From Chondrosia reniformis (lineage: Eukaryota > Porifera > Demospongiae > Chondrillida > Chondrillidae), in contig OX359189.1 in the NCBI GenBank assembly GCA_947172415.1, positions 7,516,501 to 7,580,500 of the forward strand: 64,000 bases of DNA, read 5' to 3'. Below are positions 22,801 to 33,092 of this stretch, in pieces (the first letter of the stretch is position 1; each line of letters opens with the position of its first letter). The notes below the pieces were generated by a model. It saw nothing but the letters and a program-made list of their open reading frames with translations. It had not been told where the DNA came from and did no database searches. A program made the position numbers and the translations under genes.

Positions 22801-25800
22801 TGGGCATGAGGTGCAACAACCGCTACGCGTGAGCTTCTTGCTGCAAGCGAACTATGTCTAAGTCTTAGAGGAAGTCGTATGATGTCTCCTTCAAATTGAA
22901 AGCCGTTTTTTATATTGGAAGCAAGGCTAGGTATCAGACAAAAATTCAGGTAATTTTATAGAAGCCGGGTTTGAATAGAGGCTGAGTCAAAACTCCCTGG
23001 AAAGAAATAGAGGCCTGGGCCTCTATTTGGACATATACGGTACATACCTACGTATATATATGGTATATACAATCTTATACATACGTATTGAATAATATCA
23101 GTAAACAAACCTCATGGTTAAATTGTTCCTGTGCCGCTTGCAATAGTGTCCCAACTAGTTTACTGGTTAGTAATTCTTTATATTTGATGTAAGCATGCAT
23201 GGTTTACAAATAGAGAAATACCAAGTAACATAAATTAATATGCATGTATGTACGTATCATAAGGCAATATTATATAACTTATTACTTACTCTTCTGATCG
23301 ACAGCTTTTAGTTCTTTACACCTCGTTTTGTCAAAAGAGTCACCAGCCCCTTTACAGTTTCTCTAAATGTAAGTAAATATGTAAGGTGTATATATAGGTA
23401 CAGTCTGCTATATTATATACAGTGCAACCTCCCTTAACGGACACCTCGCTAGTGCGGACACCTCACTAGTGCGGACACATTGTTGCGGTCCCAATTGAAA
23501 ATCCATTAACCGCAATACAATGGCACCCTCCCAAATACGGACACCTCTCTATTCCGTATTGTGGACACGTAAATAGGTCCCAACGTATTTATTATTATAC
23601 AAAATATACTCTATAATGCGGACTACATAAATAAGTGTAAGCTTCAGTCAGATGATTCTGGCAAGAGTGATCTTTCTCTGAGTCTTGACAGTATCTCTTC
23701 AAGTCGTTGAATGTACTTTTGTGGCCGTACAGACGATAAACACACGGACTTCAAGTCCATACCCAGCGCCGCAATTGATCCTTTTCCCAGTGATTTCGAC
23801 GGTACCTTAGTTGCAGTCTCTTGCAAGGAATGACGAGATAAGTGGGGCAAAATTGTATGGAATATGCCCGACTGTTGTACCGTCCGCCTTTATTATCGCA
23901 ACAGCGCTCTTATCCCGACAATTTTCAGGCTCTTTCTTCAGGTTTAACACCTGTCCAGTTCTTGGCTGCCAATGTTCTTGGTAGGCGTGAGCTCCTCTTA
24001 CAAAAGAATGAATCTCGCGTTTACTATATGCATATGTTTTAGCTACACTATAGCATATTAACATTACGTTGTCATTATATTGCCTATCTTTGCATATAAA
24101 TGTAATTAATATACATTTAATGGCAAACCTCTGAAATCAGGACACCTCCATAATCAGGACACTTGGATCTGGTCCCGAGGGTGTCCTGATTATGGAGGTT
24201 CCACTGTATAGTGTATAGTATCTATATATATAAATCTCAGTGGTATCATTATGAAACTATTCAATGTATGTATGTAAATTATTTATACTAACTGGAACTT
24301 CTTTTGATATACTTCCATCAGTCTTTGAATGTGAGTCTTCATGAAGAGGACTAGTGTCTCTATCATTGTTGCTCTAGTTCAATTAACCAGAAAAATGGTT
24401 GCAGTTATTAAATAAGGTATACATACAGTAAGGCATAGGTTTTAAGGCATAAAATACCTTTTGATAGAAATCTGATTCAAGAATGTGAAATTAAAAGTTT
24501 GGGAGGCCAGTTAAAACAATTTACCTTAATTAATTAAGGATATTAATATTAATGGGTACTAATTTTATCAATTTTCCAACTGTAGGAGACACAGACAGCT
24601 CAGAGTTAGAGGCGATGGACTAAAGTATACCCATTATATCACGGCATTTGAGCAGCTCAGGATCTCAACAGCTAATGTATTCAGCAGATAATGCCCTCCA
24701 TTAGCTCCTTGGCAATGGGGTATATGTTTATTGTACGTATATATATGAAATTTCAACAAGTATACATATACATACCTAAGTATATATATGGTATATACAA
24801 TCTTATACATACGTATTGAATAATATCAGTAAACAAACCTCATGGTCAAATTGTTCCTGTTCCACTTGCAAAAGTGTCCCAACTAGTTTACTGGTTAGTA
24901 ATTCTTTATATTTGATGTAAGCATTCATGGTTTACAAATAGAGAAATACCAAGTAATATAAATTAATATGCATGTATGTACGTATCATAAGGCAATATTA
25001 AATAACTTTGTTAAAATACATATATATAATGCATACTTTGCTGATATTCAGATTTTACTGAGTGCTGCTCATAACCATCGTTACAAATGACTTTGAGTCC
25101 ATTACACCCCATTTTGTAAAAGTCAAAGGAGTCATCAGTCCCTTTACAGTTTCTCTAAATGCAAGTAAATATGTAAGGTGTATATATACGTAGGTACAGT
25201 ATGTTATAGTGTATCAGAGGGTACGGTAGTACTCTCTAAGTAGGAATGGCCGGAAAAAAAGGTCCGCCCTATTCAATGTATTAACAAGCAACACCTCATA
25301 AATCACCAACGAAGCGATTTTCGGTTATATTTGGTTATTTGCAGCCATTAATGCATGCTTTCCTAAATGCCAAAAGATGTTTCGACACTCTACACACTCT
25401 ACAGCGTTCAAAAAATGATGTTAGAAGTAGGAAGGGCAGTGTTCAGTAATACATCTGCAAAAAGTATCAAAACAAGACACTGATTATATGATAAGGCTAA
25501 TCATACAGAAGTTGCATATACACTGAAATTTAAGTAACTTAACCATACACTTCTGTGTTTGGGCGCACCATTCCTACTTCAGTTTAGTGCGCCCAAACAC
25601 AGAAGTGAATGGTTAAGTTACTTAAATTTCAGTATATATGCAACTTCTGTATGATTAGCCTTATCATATAATCAGTGTCTTGTTTCGATACTTTTTGCAG
25701 ATGTATTAGTGAATATGCACTACCATTCCTACTTCTAACATCATTTTTGTAAATGTTTTTTTATTTACTTTGTATAATATATAAATCTCAGTGATATCAT

Positions 25801-28800
25801 TATCAAACAATTCAATGTACGTATGTAAATTATTTATACTAACTCCAACTCCAATTGATACACTTCCATTGGTATCTGTCTTTGAATGTGAGTCCTCATG
25901 ATGGGGACTAGTGTGTCTTCTACCATTATTGCTCTAATTCAATTAACCAGAAAAATGGTTGCAGTTGTAATTAATTTACCTTATGGTAGTAAATCATTTT
26001 CAGTGGGGATTAATGGCCATGGGACACAGAACTAAATTGCATTTTACTCTACCAACTTTAGCATTCATGTTTACTGATTATGCTAAACTATTCAATGTAC
26101 TGTATGTATAGCATTTGTACTAACTGAAACTCCACTTGATGCACTTCCATTAGTATCTTCCTCTAAATGTACAGGTGAGCCTTCTTTATAAGGACCATCG
26201 TCTCTATCATTTTTGCTCTAATTCAATTAACCAGAAAAATGGTTGCAAATAGTAATTTTTTGACGCCTACCGTAAGTTAGTAAAGCATCATAGTAAGGAC
26301 TCACATTTTCTCTAATGTTTGTTGTGGTTTTTTTCATTCTTTTACATACAATAATTATAATAATTTTTCTTACAATAATAATTATTATTATTACAATAAT
26401 TACTGCCACTACAATTATTGCCACAATTTCGGGTGTTGCTGTGCTATCAGAAGCATCAAGATTACCTATATATATTAAGTGGTAGAAACATATATAGTAA
26501 CTTGCTACCAGAACCATTATTCATAAAATTAAAGGTACTCTTTAAGGGAATTTGCACTATAAATATTAACAATTTAAGTGTTCCAAAAAGTCAAACATTA
26601 CTAAGATGTTCACATGCATTATCACAACTCACGCTCATGGATTTCCAATCTTTTCCTCCACAGAGGTTGTCCATTAGTCCCAAAGAATATCTCTGCAACT
26701 GTGCCTGTCTCTTCTAAACTTAAGTTTTTTAAAGTAAACTGCAGTGAGCACTCAACACTGGAGTTAGTTGTGAGGCGTGGCTCCTCTTGTCGTACACTAC
26801 CCAGAAACAGATAATAGGAGCTCAAGCCAGTGGAAACATTGCAACAAATTTCCAAATTATTCCCTGCCCATAGGGGATCACTTGTACTTCTGCACCCTAA
26901 AGCGGTTTTAAAAAATACAATTAGCAATTGCAGTGTCAAGGTGAATTATGTTACCTTGAATAAAGAGTTCTTTCCTCCACAGAGGTTGTCCATTAGTACC
27001 AAAGAATATCTCTGCAACTGTGCCTGTCTCTTCTAAACTTAAGTTTTTTAAAGTAAACTGCAGTGAGCACTCAACACTGGAGTTAGTTGTGAGGCGTGGC
27101 TCCTCTTGTCGTACACTACCCAGAGACAGATAATAGGAGCTCAAGCCAGTGGAAACATTGCAACAAATTTCCAAATTATTCCCTGCCCATAGGGGTTCAC
27201 TTGTACTTCTGCACCCTAAAGCGGTTTTAAAAAATACAATTAGCAATTGCAGTGTCAAGGTGAATTATGTTACCTTGAATAAAGAGTTCTTTCCTCCACA
27301 GAGGTTGTCCATTAGTACCAAACAATATCTCTGCAACTGTGCCTGTCTCTCCTAAACTTAAGTTTCCTAAGGTAAACTGCAGTGAACAGTTATCTTCATC
27401 AATGTTAGAATTTGTTGTGAGACGTGGTTCAGATTGTCTTGTACCATTCAAAAACAAGCTAGGAATAATGTAGTTGCTTATTATGTTGCAGCAAACTACT
27501 AATTCACCACCAGCAAATAGGGAATTCCCGTTACTTTTGCACTCTAAATAATAATCAGCAGAAAACTAGCTGTAGTTTTTACATACTTTATGTGTTAATT
27601 GCACTATATAAACCTTTGCAAAGGTTATATGAAAGGTTATAAGTGACCAAAGTTATATTTTGGTTGGGGGGACCAAACTCCTATTAATTGCAACAAGTGA
27701 TGACCTCCCCCAAGATGACAGGAAATCATCAAAAGACAGGGCTGTAGGAAGCTCTTAAGAGTTGGTCAGGCCATGGCCATTTACTTATCAAAATATCGCC
27801 GTTGTTTGCAGCATTTGAACATGACAACATGGATATAACGATTGGCTACACAAGACTACCATCCGATGGCCGCGAGTCGATGATCCACTTGTTGTGGCCT
27901 TCAAGTTTACTGAATTGAAGCGCTTCGTCAATTATTTATGCTTGGAGTTGAAGAAGAGGTAATTGTAGCGCATTACAAGCTTTTCTTTTAATCTGACCCC
28001 AGCTGTCAGTGACTCTGGGCCAACCTTGACTTGTCCTTCAAGAAAGTTGGTCAGGCCACGGCCTGGGCAACCGGACCGGCCCCTACGGCCCTGAAAGAAC
28101 CACAGACAGCTGTTTTGCCCCAAGGCCTTTAGAGCTCATCAGTGTGGTATACTTCTGGTGATGAGTTTGGGTCGACTGCCTGTAAACCACACTGACGAGG
28201 CCTAAAGGGGACCAGAACCATTAATCATAAAATTAAAGGTACTCTTTAAGGGAATTTGCACTATAAATATTAACAATTTAAGTGTTCCAAAAAGTCAAAC
28301 ATTACTAAGATGTTCACATGCATTATCACTACTCACGCTCATGGATTTCCAATCTTTTCCTCCACAGAGGTTGTCCATTAGTACCAAACAATATCTCTGC
28401 AACTGTGCCTGTCTCTCCTAAACTTAAGTTTTTTAAAGTAAACTGCAGTGAACAGTTATCTTCATCAATGTTAGAATTTGTTGTGAGACGTGGTTCAGAT
28501 TGTCTTGTACCATTCAAAAACAAGCTAGGAATAATGTAGTTGCTTATTATGTTGCAGCAAACTACTAATTCACCACCAGCAAATAGGGAATTCCCGTTAC
28601 TTTTGCACTCTAAATAATAATCAGCAGAAAACTAGCTGTAGTTTTTACATACTTTATGTGTTAATTACACTATATAAACCTTTGCAAAGGCTATATGATG
28701 GAAATAAAAATCACTGGAAAATATGCCAAAAGCCAAGTGATAAAAGTTATATTTTGGCTGGGGGGACCATTCTTTGCAACAAGTGATGACCTCCCAGTCA

Positions 28801-29212
28801 ACCAAGGTGACAGGAAATCATCAAAAGAACCACAGACAGGTGTTTTGCCCCAAGGCCTTTAGAGCTCATCAGTGTGGTATACTTCTGGTAATGAGTTTGG
28901 GTTGACTGCCTGTAAACCACACTGACGAGGCCTAATGAAGGCAAAACAGCTGTCTGTGGTTCTTTTGATGAGTTTTGTCATCTTGGATGACTGGGAGGTG
29001 ATCACTGGTTGCCATACATTAAGACTTTGGTCTCCTAGCCAATAAGACTTTGATCAAATGGCTGGTTGACATAGTATTTTCCAGTTATATCTATTTTACA
29101 TATTCATACGTATATCTGATTATTCCAATTACCATTAGGTGCAATAAGTGCCAGACTGTTGCTGAAAATGAATGAAATGAAAACTAGTACCAATACAATG
29201 AGGTTTAGACAT
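19826..29212 (-). CDS. IgSF-like receptor locus with tandemly duplicated Ig and tail exons (model partial)
   Basis: Supported exons in transcription order: signal-peptide-like 29133-29212 (LNLIVLVLVFISFIF...); Ig-like 28337-28609, 27274-27543, 26955-27215, 26633-26896, all phase 1-1; juxtamembrane/TM 26305-26465 (TPEIVAIIVVAVIIVIII, then basic KRMKK); tail exons 26125-26217 and 25844-25933 (phase 0-0); further tail-exon copies to 20533; then 20393-20457 and a possible terminal exon 19826-19963 ending in TAG. Phases match from the signal exon through the tail exon at 25844, and again across the last three exons; the middle tail exons cannot all be joined in one transcript. The ATG exon upstream of 29212 was not found. 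Predicted product: type I membrane protein with up to four diverged Ig-like domains. Alternatives: two overlapping genes, or a decaying locus. Family identity is inferred from domain pattern only. Confidence 0.5.
20678..21114. mobile_element. pogo-like non-autonomous element, internally deleted
   Basis: Starts CAGTGGAACCTCCCTTAACG after TA and ends GGAGGTTCCACTG before TA, the 2-bp target duplication of Tc1/mariner/pogo elements. Compared with the copy at 23420-24206 it has lost most of the HIRAN-like coding part and keeps only its 3' portion (20.9-21.05 kb). Confidence 0.7.
21476..22137. mobile_element. 5'-truncated copy of the pogo-like element
   Basis: Begins abruptly at CTCTATTCCGTATTG inside the repeated tail-exon block, without the left TIR, and ends with the normal right end GGAGGTTCCACTG. 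The junction is the breakpoint of the local tandem duplication rather than a fresh insertion. Confidence 0.6.
21525..21995 (-). pseudogene. HIRAN-like domain ORF, broken
   Basis: Reading from the ATG at 21995: FVRGAHAYQEHWQP, then EPENCRDKRAVAIIKADG and VGHIPYNFAPLI, the pattern of HIRAN-like domains (conserved REP/D..AVAV/VGyiP). After ARDCN there is a stop, but the same frame continues with VEITGKRIN, GYGLEVPCVYRLYG, as in longer relatives of this family, until about 21525. HIRAN domains bind DNA ends; such ORFs are also spread by transposons. The in-frame stop is shared with the copy at 24.0 kb, so it was broken before duplication. Confidence 0.6.
22708..23040. mobile_element. 333-bp MITE with TA target duplication and an empty site nearby
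   Basis: Left end CCGTATATGTCC and right end GGACATATACGG are inverted, with TA on both sides. The duplicated block at 24.76 kb has the same flanks without the element, giving a precise empty site. Internal sequence repeats AATAGAGGC(C) in both orientations and is non-coding. Confidence 0.8.
23420..24206. mobile_element. longest copy of the pogo-like element
   Basis: 787 bp from CAGTGCAACCTCCCTTAACG to GGAGGTTCCACTG, flanked by TA. It carries the HIRAN-like pseudogene on the minus strand and no transposase, so it is non-autonomous. The right end also holds GGACACCTCCATAATCAGG with its inverse GTGTCCTGATTATGGAGG. Confidence 0.7.
23595..24064 (-). pseudogene. HIRAN-like domain ORF, second copy, broken twice
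   Basis: Near-identical to 21525-21995 and carries the same in-frame stop after ARDCN. In addition one G is missing at ~23745 (ACACGGACTT versus ACACGGGACTT), shifting the frame of the downstream half. Non-functional. Confidence 0.6.
25411..25750. mobile_element. foldback element with ~160-bp arms
   Basis: AATGATGTTAGAAGTAGGAA at the left is matched by its inverse at the right (TTCCTACTTCTAACATCATT). The arms stay complementary almost to the centre near 25575 (GTGTTTGGGCGCACC / GTGCGCCCAAACAC). Same family as 19297-19602. It lies between tail exons of the minus-strand receptor locus. Confidence 0.75.
26633..28609 (-). repeat. tandem array of four Ig-like exons
   Basis: Exons A (28337-28609), B (27274-27543), C (26955-27215) and D (26633-26896) each start with a codon split after base 1 and end the same way, so any can be skipped or added without frameshift. 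Shared core: LEICCNVS or LVVCCNII, then PRLTTNS, CSLQFTL, NLSL(E/G)ETGTVAEI(F/L)FGTNG. The last part resembles the E-F turn of an Ig fold, but the usual F-strand Cys and C-strand Trp are missing, so the Ig call is tentative. A and B share the N-terminal half type, C and D the other; A and D share one 3' end, B and C another. The pattern is mosaic. Confidence 0.6.
27655..28215. mobile_element. family B inverted-repeat element, larger copy
   Basis: Shares the left end (GGGGGACCA...CAAGTGATGACCTCCC) and the inner hammerhead-like block with the element at 28757-29040, but ~400 bp of other sequence (with its own TTGGTCAGGCCA repeats) separate them and the right end is truncated at GGCCTAAAGGGG. 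28097-28152 on the minus strand reads ACCACA, CTGATGA, a hairpin, AAAACAGCTGTC, TGTGGT. It sits in the intron between Ig-like exons A and B. Confidence 0.5.
28757..29040. mobile_element. family B inverted-repeat element with two head-to-head hammerhead-like motifs
   Basis: Arms: AGTGATGACCTCCCAGTCA (28783) and TGACTGGGAGGTGATCACT (~29005). Both arms carry a hammerhead-like segment: minus strand 28827-28882 (ACCACA, CTGATGA, hairpin, AAAACACCTGTC, TGTGGT) and plus strand 28913-28965 (ACCACA, CTGACGA, hairpin, AAAACAGCTGTC, TGTGGT). Stem I is a perfect 6 bp in each. The invariant G of GAAA is A in all family B copies, so self-cleavage is unlikely unless the fold is shifted. Confidence 0.55.
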
Positions 29213-29219
29213 CTATAGA

Positions 29220-31500
29220 GAAACAAAACACACCTATATATAAACTCAATTTTTTGCACACACACAAATAGAAAGGCATATATACATAGAATTAACGAAA
29301 AGGGTAATGTTTTTATACTAATTCATAAAATGAAAATTTTGCAATGTAGCAGTCAGAACCAGTATTATGAACTCCAATTTATTGATGCATTTTGGGCAGT
29401 AATAGTATAATACAAATGTGCACTCTTAGATTTGATTCTACCATGGATGCTTTTCATAAGAGAAAAACATGCAGGCATATGTTTTCAAAGAAAATATTAT
29501 CTAATAAGGATTTCTTCTGTGTCAAATTTATTTTAGATGGGCCTTTTGACTTTTTAGAGTGTCTAAAAATGCAGTTGGTACATTAGCGGTATTGGCATTT
29601 CAGTATGCACTTTGCATTAATTTTTGTATGCACTGTGATTATAGTCAACCTGCTGTCAAGAAACTTAAGGCTCATGAAGGTATGTAGCTCCTATATGTGA
29701 GGTGTTATCATGCCTATAATAGTAGTCAGGTTTCCTTTCTAAGGAGTATAGTGCAGATTTTATGTGAGCCTGAACCAGCAAGCCATCATGTTTGATTTGA
29801 TCATTATCAATCATGTTCCCTACAAAGTAATCTTTCTATACGGCTCATGAATCAACTAGATCCATAAAATTCCACAAACCAAGCATGCAAGTGGTCTATT
29901 TGATGCATGCTTCCTTTAGATAGCTGTTGTGACATGAACAGTGATTGCAATAGGGCAAAAGTATAATCTCTGAAAATTCCAGCTTTCCTCATGTATGGAC
30001 AGCCTAGTGTGGAATACTCCCTTGCACATTTTGGGCTTCCAGTATAAGTAATATCTATTAATGTCATTATCTATTTTCTCAAACTGAACAATTGATTGTA
30101 GTCCTTGACACTCCCTTGCTTTGTACCTTCTTCTTTCTAGTCTACCACAACCCATGTGCTACAGCAAGATCAGCAGAAATTGAAAGAAAGCATAGCCCTT
30201 TCCCAGAGTAGCTGTGAGCATATCATCCATTTTGGCAGCTGTCTGAATTTTATAATCCTTGACATAAGTACTATTCTTTGATGGACCTGGCCTAGGATGA
30301 CTATGCAAATTAAGAGTCCTCACACCTTTTGCCTTTATAATAATTCCTTAAATGCCAGCAATCCAATGTTGATGGTTTGTACTTGGTTTAACTTATTCAA
30401 TTTGACCCCTTTACATGGACAATCTTTATTTTTGTCACCTAGCTATGGTAAATGTAACCAAACAATCTTTACCGATACTCTCCCTTATTCCAATTGTATG
30501 TCCTCCCTATAGGAAATGGGGATTGCTTGGTGTACACTGGGGCAGTGTGGTTGCAATAAAATATAACCTATTGCGTTCCTGGGTAGTGATATTGTTCCTA
30601 TATATTCAGTGATGGGCACCCAGTTCTCTGAATTATTAAGGAGTTGACGTATGGTGTATAGTATATGTGCATGAGCCTTTAACCTAGTGGTACATTCCTT
30701 TTCTTTTTTCTGCATGTGGATCTGGGGACTGAAATTATGTACTATTCCTTCTGATTGTCACTAAAGGTTTTACGATGTATGGATATCTTCAGTATACCCA
30801 TTAGCACTGTGAAAAATTATATGTATATAAACTGCATGTTAATGGCTACTAACAGTTATATATATACATAATACTGCCACCCCCTAGTTCCCCTATTTTT
30901 TTCCAGATTAGTGGTCAGCCTCACTTTTGTCTGCACCCCTTATCTGTTGATAAGGAAACCACAAGCTTTTTTGCATTTGGGAGTACTTATTAGCAGACTA
31001 GCCACTCAAACTTTTATCATATGCCATACTGATGAGTCCTAACAAGGACAAAACAACCATTTTGAGTGGCTAGAGGGAGACTCTAGTTCCCATCAAGCAA
31101 AAAATATGTTTCCACCCATTAGGTCATTGCGCTCCTCAGGAGACATGAGTGGGCAGGGGTAATATCCAGAGTTCAATGATGATGATATTGATGCTTTAGG
31201 AGCAGCTTTAGATCTTAAAGTTCTCCTATTTTCCAAACCAACTGTTTTTGTTAATTTTACCAATTTTACCAATTAACAAGACGTTGGCATTCTAGCACTT
31301 TGTGCTTTGTGGCCAGGAGAACGAGTCTCTTGTTGTCTACCACGAGCAAAATGAGGTCACGTTAATTTCCATTTCCTAGGTAACAAAGGAACAGGCGAGA
31401 GGTGTGTAATATGTAGATTATTTGCTCCACGTGTACAAGAGTAAAAACACGAGTTCCTCACAAACTTATCCCTCAGATACTGGGGGGCCCTGCCAATTAA
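29220..31500. other. no recognisable gene; decayed sequence
   Basis: Minus-strand open pieces (29852-30155, 30485-30715) can be read in a broken frame and may be a dead transposon ORF, but I recognise no domain. 31005-31075 holds CTGATGA, GTCC-loop-GGAC, AAAAC flanked by AGCCACTCAAA/TTTGAGTGGCT, a decayed hammerhead-like hairpin related to family B. Confidence 0.3.
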
Positions 31501-31530
31501 ACATTGATGTACCTGACTCAGCATATGATT

Positions 31531-31983
31531 TTAGCGCCTCTGAGCCAGGGCAGTCCAATTTAACTGCTTCCTCAGGAAAGCACTTGGTGTACATGGGGGT
31601 TGGTTTAGGATAACCCTCATAGAATAGTTTTGTACTCTCTCTAATCTCAAAGAAAGTGCCTCGCTACATGGGTGCCAAACAGTCGAACAATATTGGAGAT
31701 GTGGAAGAACCAAAGTGTTGTACAGTAGCTTTCCAGTATCTACCAAAAGATATCTACTAACTTGTCGCATAGTGCTGATAGTAGCAAAAGCTTTCTTTCG
31801 GATGGCAAGTATGTGACTCTTCCAACTAAGATCATCATCAATGAGAAGACTAAGATATTTCACAAAGCTAACTGATGGCACTATTTCATGAGACAGCCTC
31901 AAGTGAACATCTTGCCCTGACCTCATTGTCTTACTCCCTAACACCATATACTGAGTTTTACTAAATTTTGCAGCACTATACAA
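31531..31983 (-). pseudogene. non-LTR reverse transcriptase, C-terminal fragment
   Basis: 150 aa frame with YLSLLIDDDLSWKSHI, LLYNTLVLPHLQYCSTVW and RLERVQNYSMRVIL, the order seen just after the RT catalytic domain in CR1/Jockey-like LINEs. The FADD-type catalytic core and endonuclease are absent, so it is a 5'-truncated dead copy. Confidence 0.75.
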
Positions 31984-32228
31984 TAAACATTGACACCATA
32001 TAACTAATCAATCCCATTCGTGAAAATAAAAACGCGAAATTTTAGTTTAATTAGCAATTTCGTCTCGACAACATTCACTTTATTCACTTGTCTTATTTAT
32101 ACTGGGTGACCCATTAGCCAAGGAAGGCTACTTTTCATGGGGCCTAGTTAATACAGAAATTACAAATAGACATCTACACATACACAATGTCATACAATTA
32201 ATCAATTAACAATAGCTTTCTAATCTGA

Positions 32229-33092
32229 GTGAGGCTGCCACATCAATGGGAAGTTCTATGGATATCCCCATCCATGCAGACTCTTTTGAATTTGAGGTGT
32301 GGTACTAAAGACGGTTCTGAAGAAGTAAAGTACTTAGGAGTAACTGTTGATCGGCAGCTGACTTGGAAGGAACATATTGACAGAGTGAGAAAGAAGTGTA
32401 TCTCTGGTTTATCCCTATTATATAAGGTAAAGAGTGCACTGCCTTTGAAGATGAAAAAGCAGCTGTTTGAATCATTCATTCAACCCCATTTGGACTACTG
32501 TGCTGTTGTATGGGCAGAGTATTCCAAGGAGAGTGCCACCAAGTTAGAGAGAATTCAGAAAGCAGGAATGAGGATGATTCTAAACATCCATCGGAGGGAC
32601 TTCCCGTCAGCAGTTATGAGGTGCAAGCTTGGTTGGATGTCCCTGAGTTGTCGGAGGAGCATGTTTAGGGCCAAGTGCACAAGAAAGTACATAGTTCACA
32701 AAGTGCCCAGTTATATGGTAAATTCAAAACACATGAAGAGTTAGGTTTGTGATTTACTAGGAGAGCAAGTGACATTTACTTGCCAACTCCAAAGTCTAAT
32801 TGGCTAGCTAAGTCCTACTTCTACAAAGCTGGACAGGAATGGATTTCTTTACCTCTAGAAATAAGGACAGCTGGTGATCAAGTCTTCAGGAGAAGAATAA
32901 TGACTTATTTTATGGAGTTAAATTAATTCCTATTCTGAATTTTTATATTTATTCAAATGTTAGAAAATATATTTACTCATTTATTTCTTTGTATATAAGG
33001 TCCCCTACCAGTATTTTGCTGATGGGGCTGTACTTTTAATAATAATAATAATAATAATAAATAATAATAATAATAATAAATAATAATAATAA
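32229..33092 (+). mobile_element. 3' end of a LINE with (AAT)n tail
   Basis: The frame contains KYLGVTVDRQLTWKEHI, FIQPHLDYCAVVW and KLERIQKAGMRMIL; after a stop near 32744 the C-terminus continues in another frame (WLAKSYFYKAGQEW) to about 32925. GGTCCCCTACCAGTATTTTG then precedes an (AAT)n run (33039-33092). It is a 5'-truncated insertion, in opposite orientation to the fragment at 31531-31983. Confidence 0.75.

Larger units (their letters stand above)
20393..26217 (-). repeat. array of duplicated cytoplasmic-tail exon candidates
   Basis: One exon type (start S-N/K-N) occurs five times: 26125-26217, 25844-25933, 24293-24373, 22224-22304, 21206-21286. Each is flanked by GAATTAG and GTTAGT, is a multiple of three (93, 90, 81, 81, 81 bp) and is open. 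A second type occurs near 25.1 kb (TDDSFDFYKMGCNG), 23.3 kb (AGDSFDKTRCKELKAV) and 20533-20598 (AGDSMEIYIREYEELL). A short type near 24.85 and 23.12 kb reads KLVGTLLQ..QEQF. Together they form ~2 kb units repeated in tandem. The 20.5-kb variant carries a YxxL-type tyrosine motif. Confidence 0.45.
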
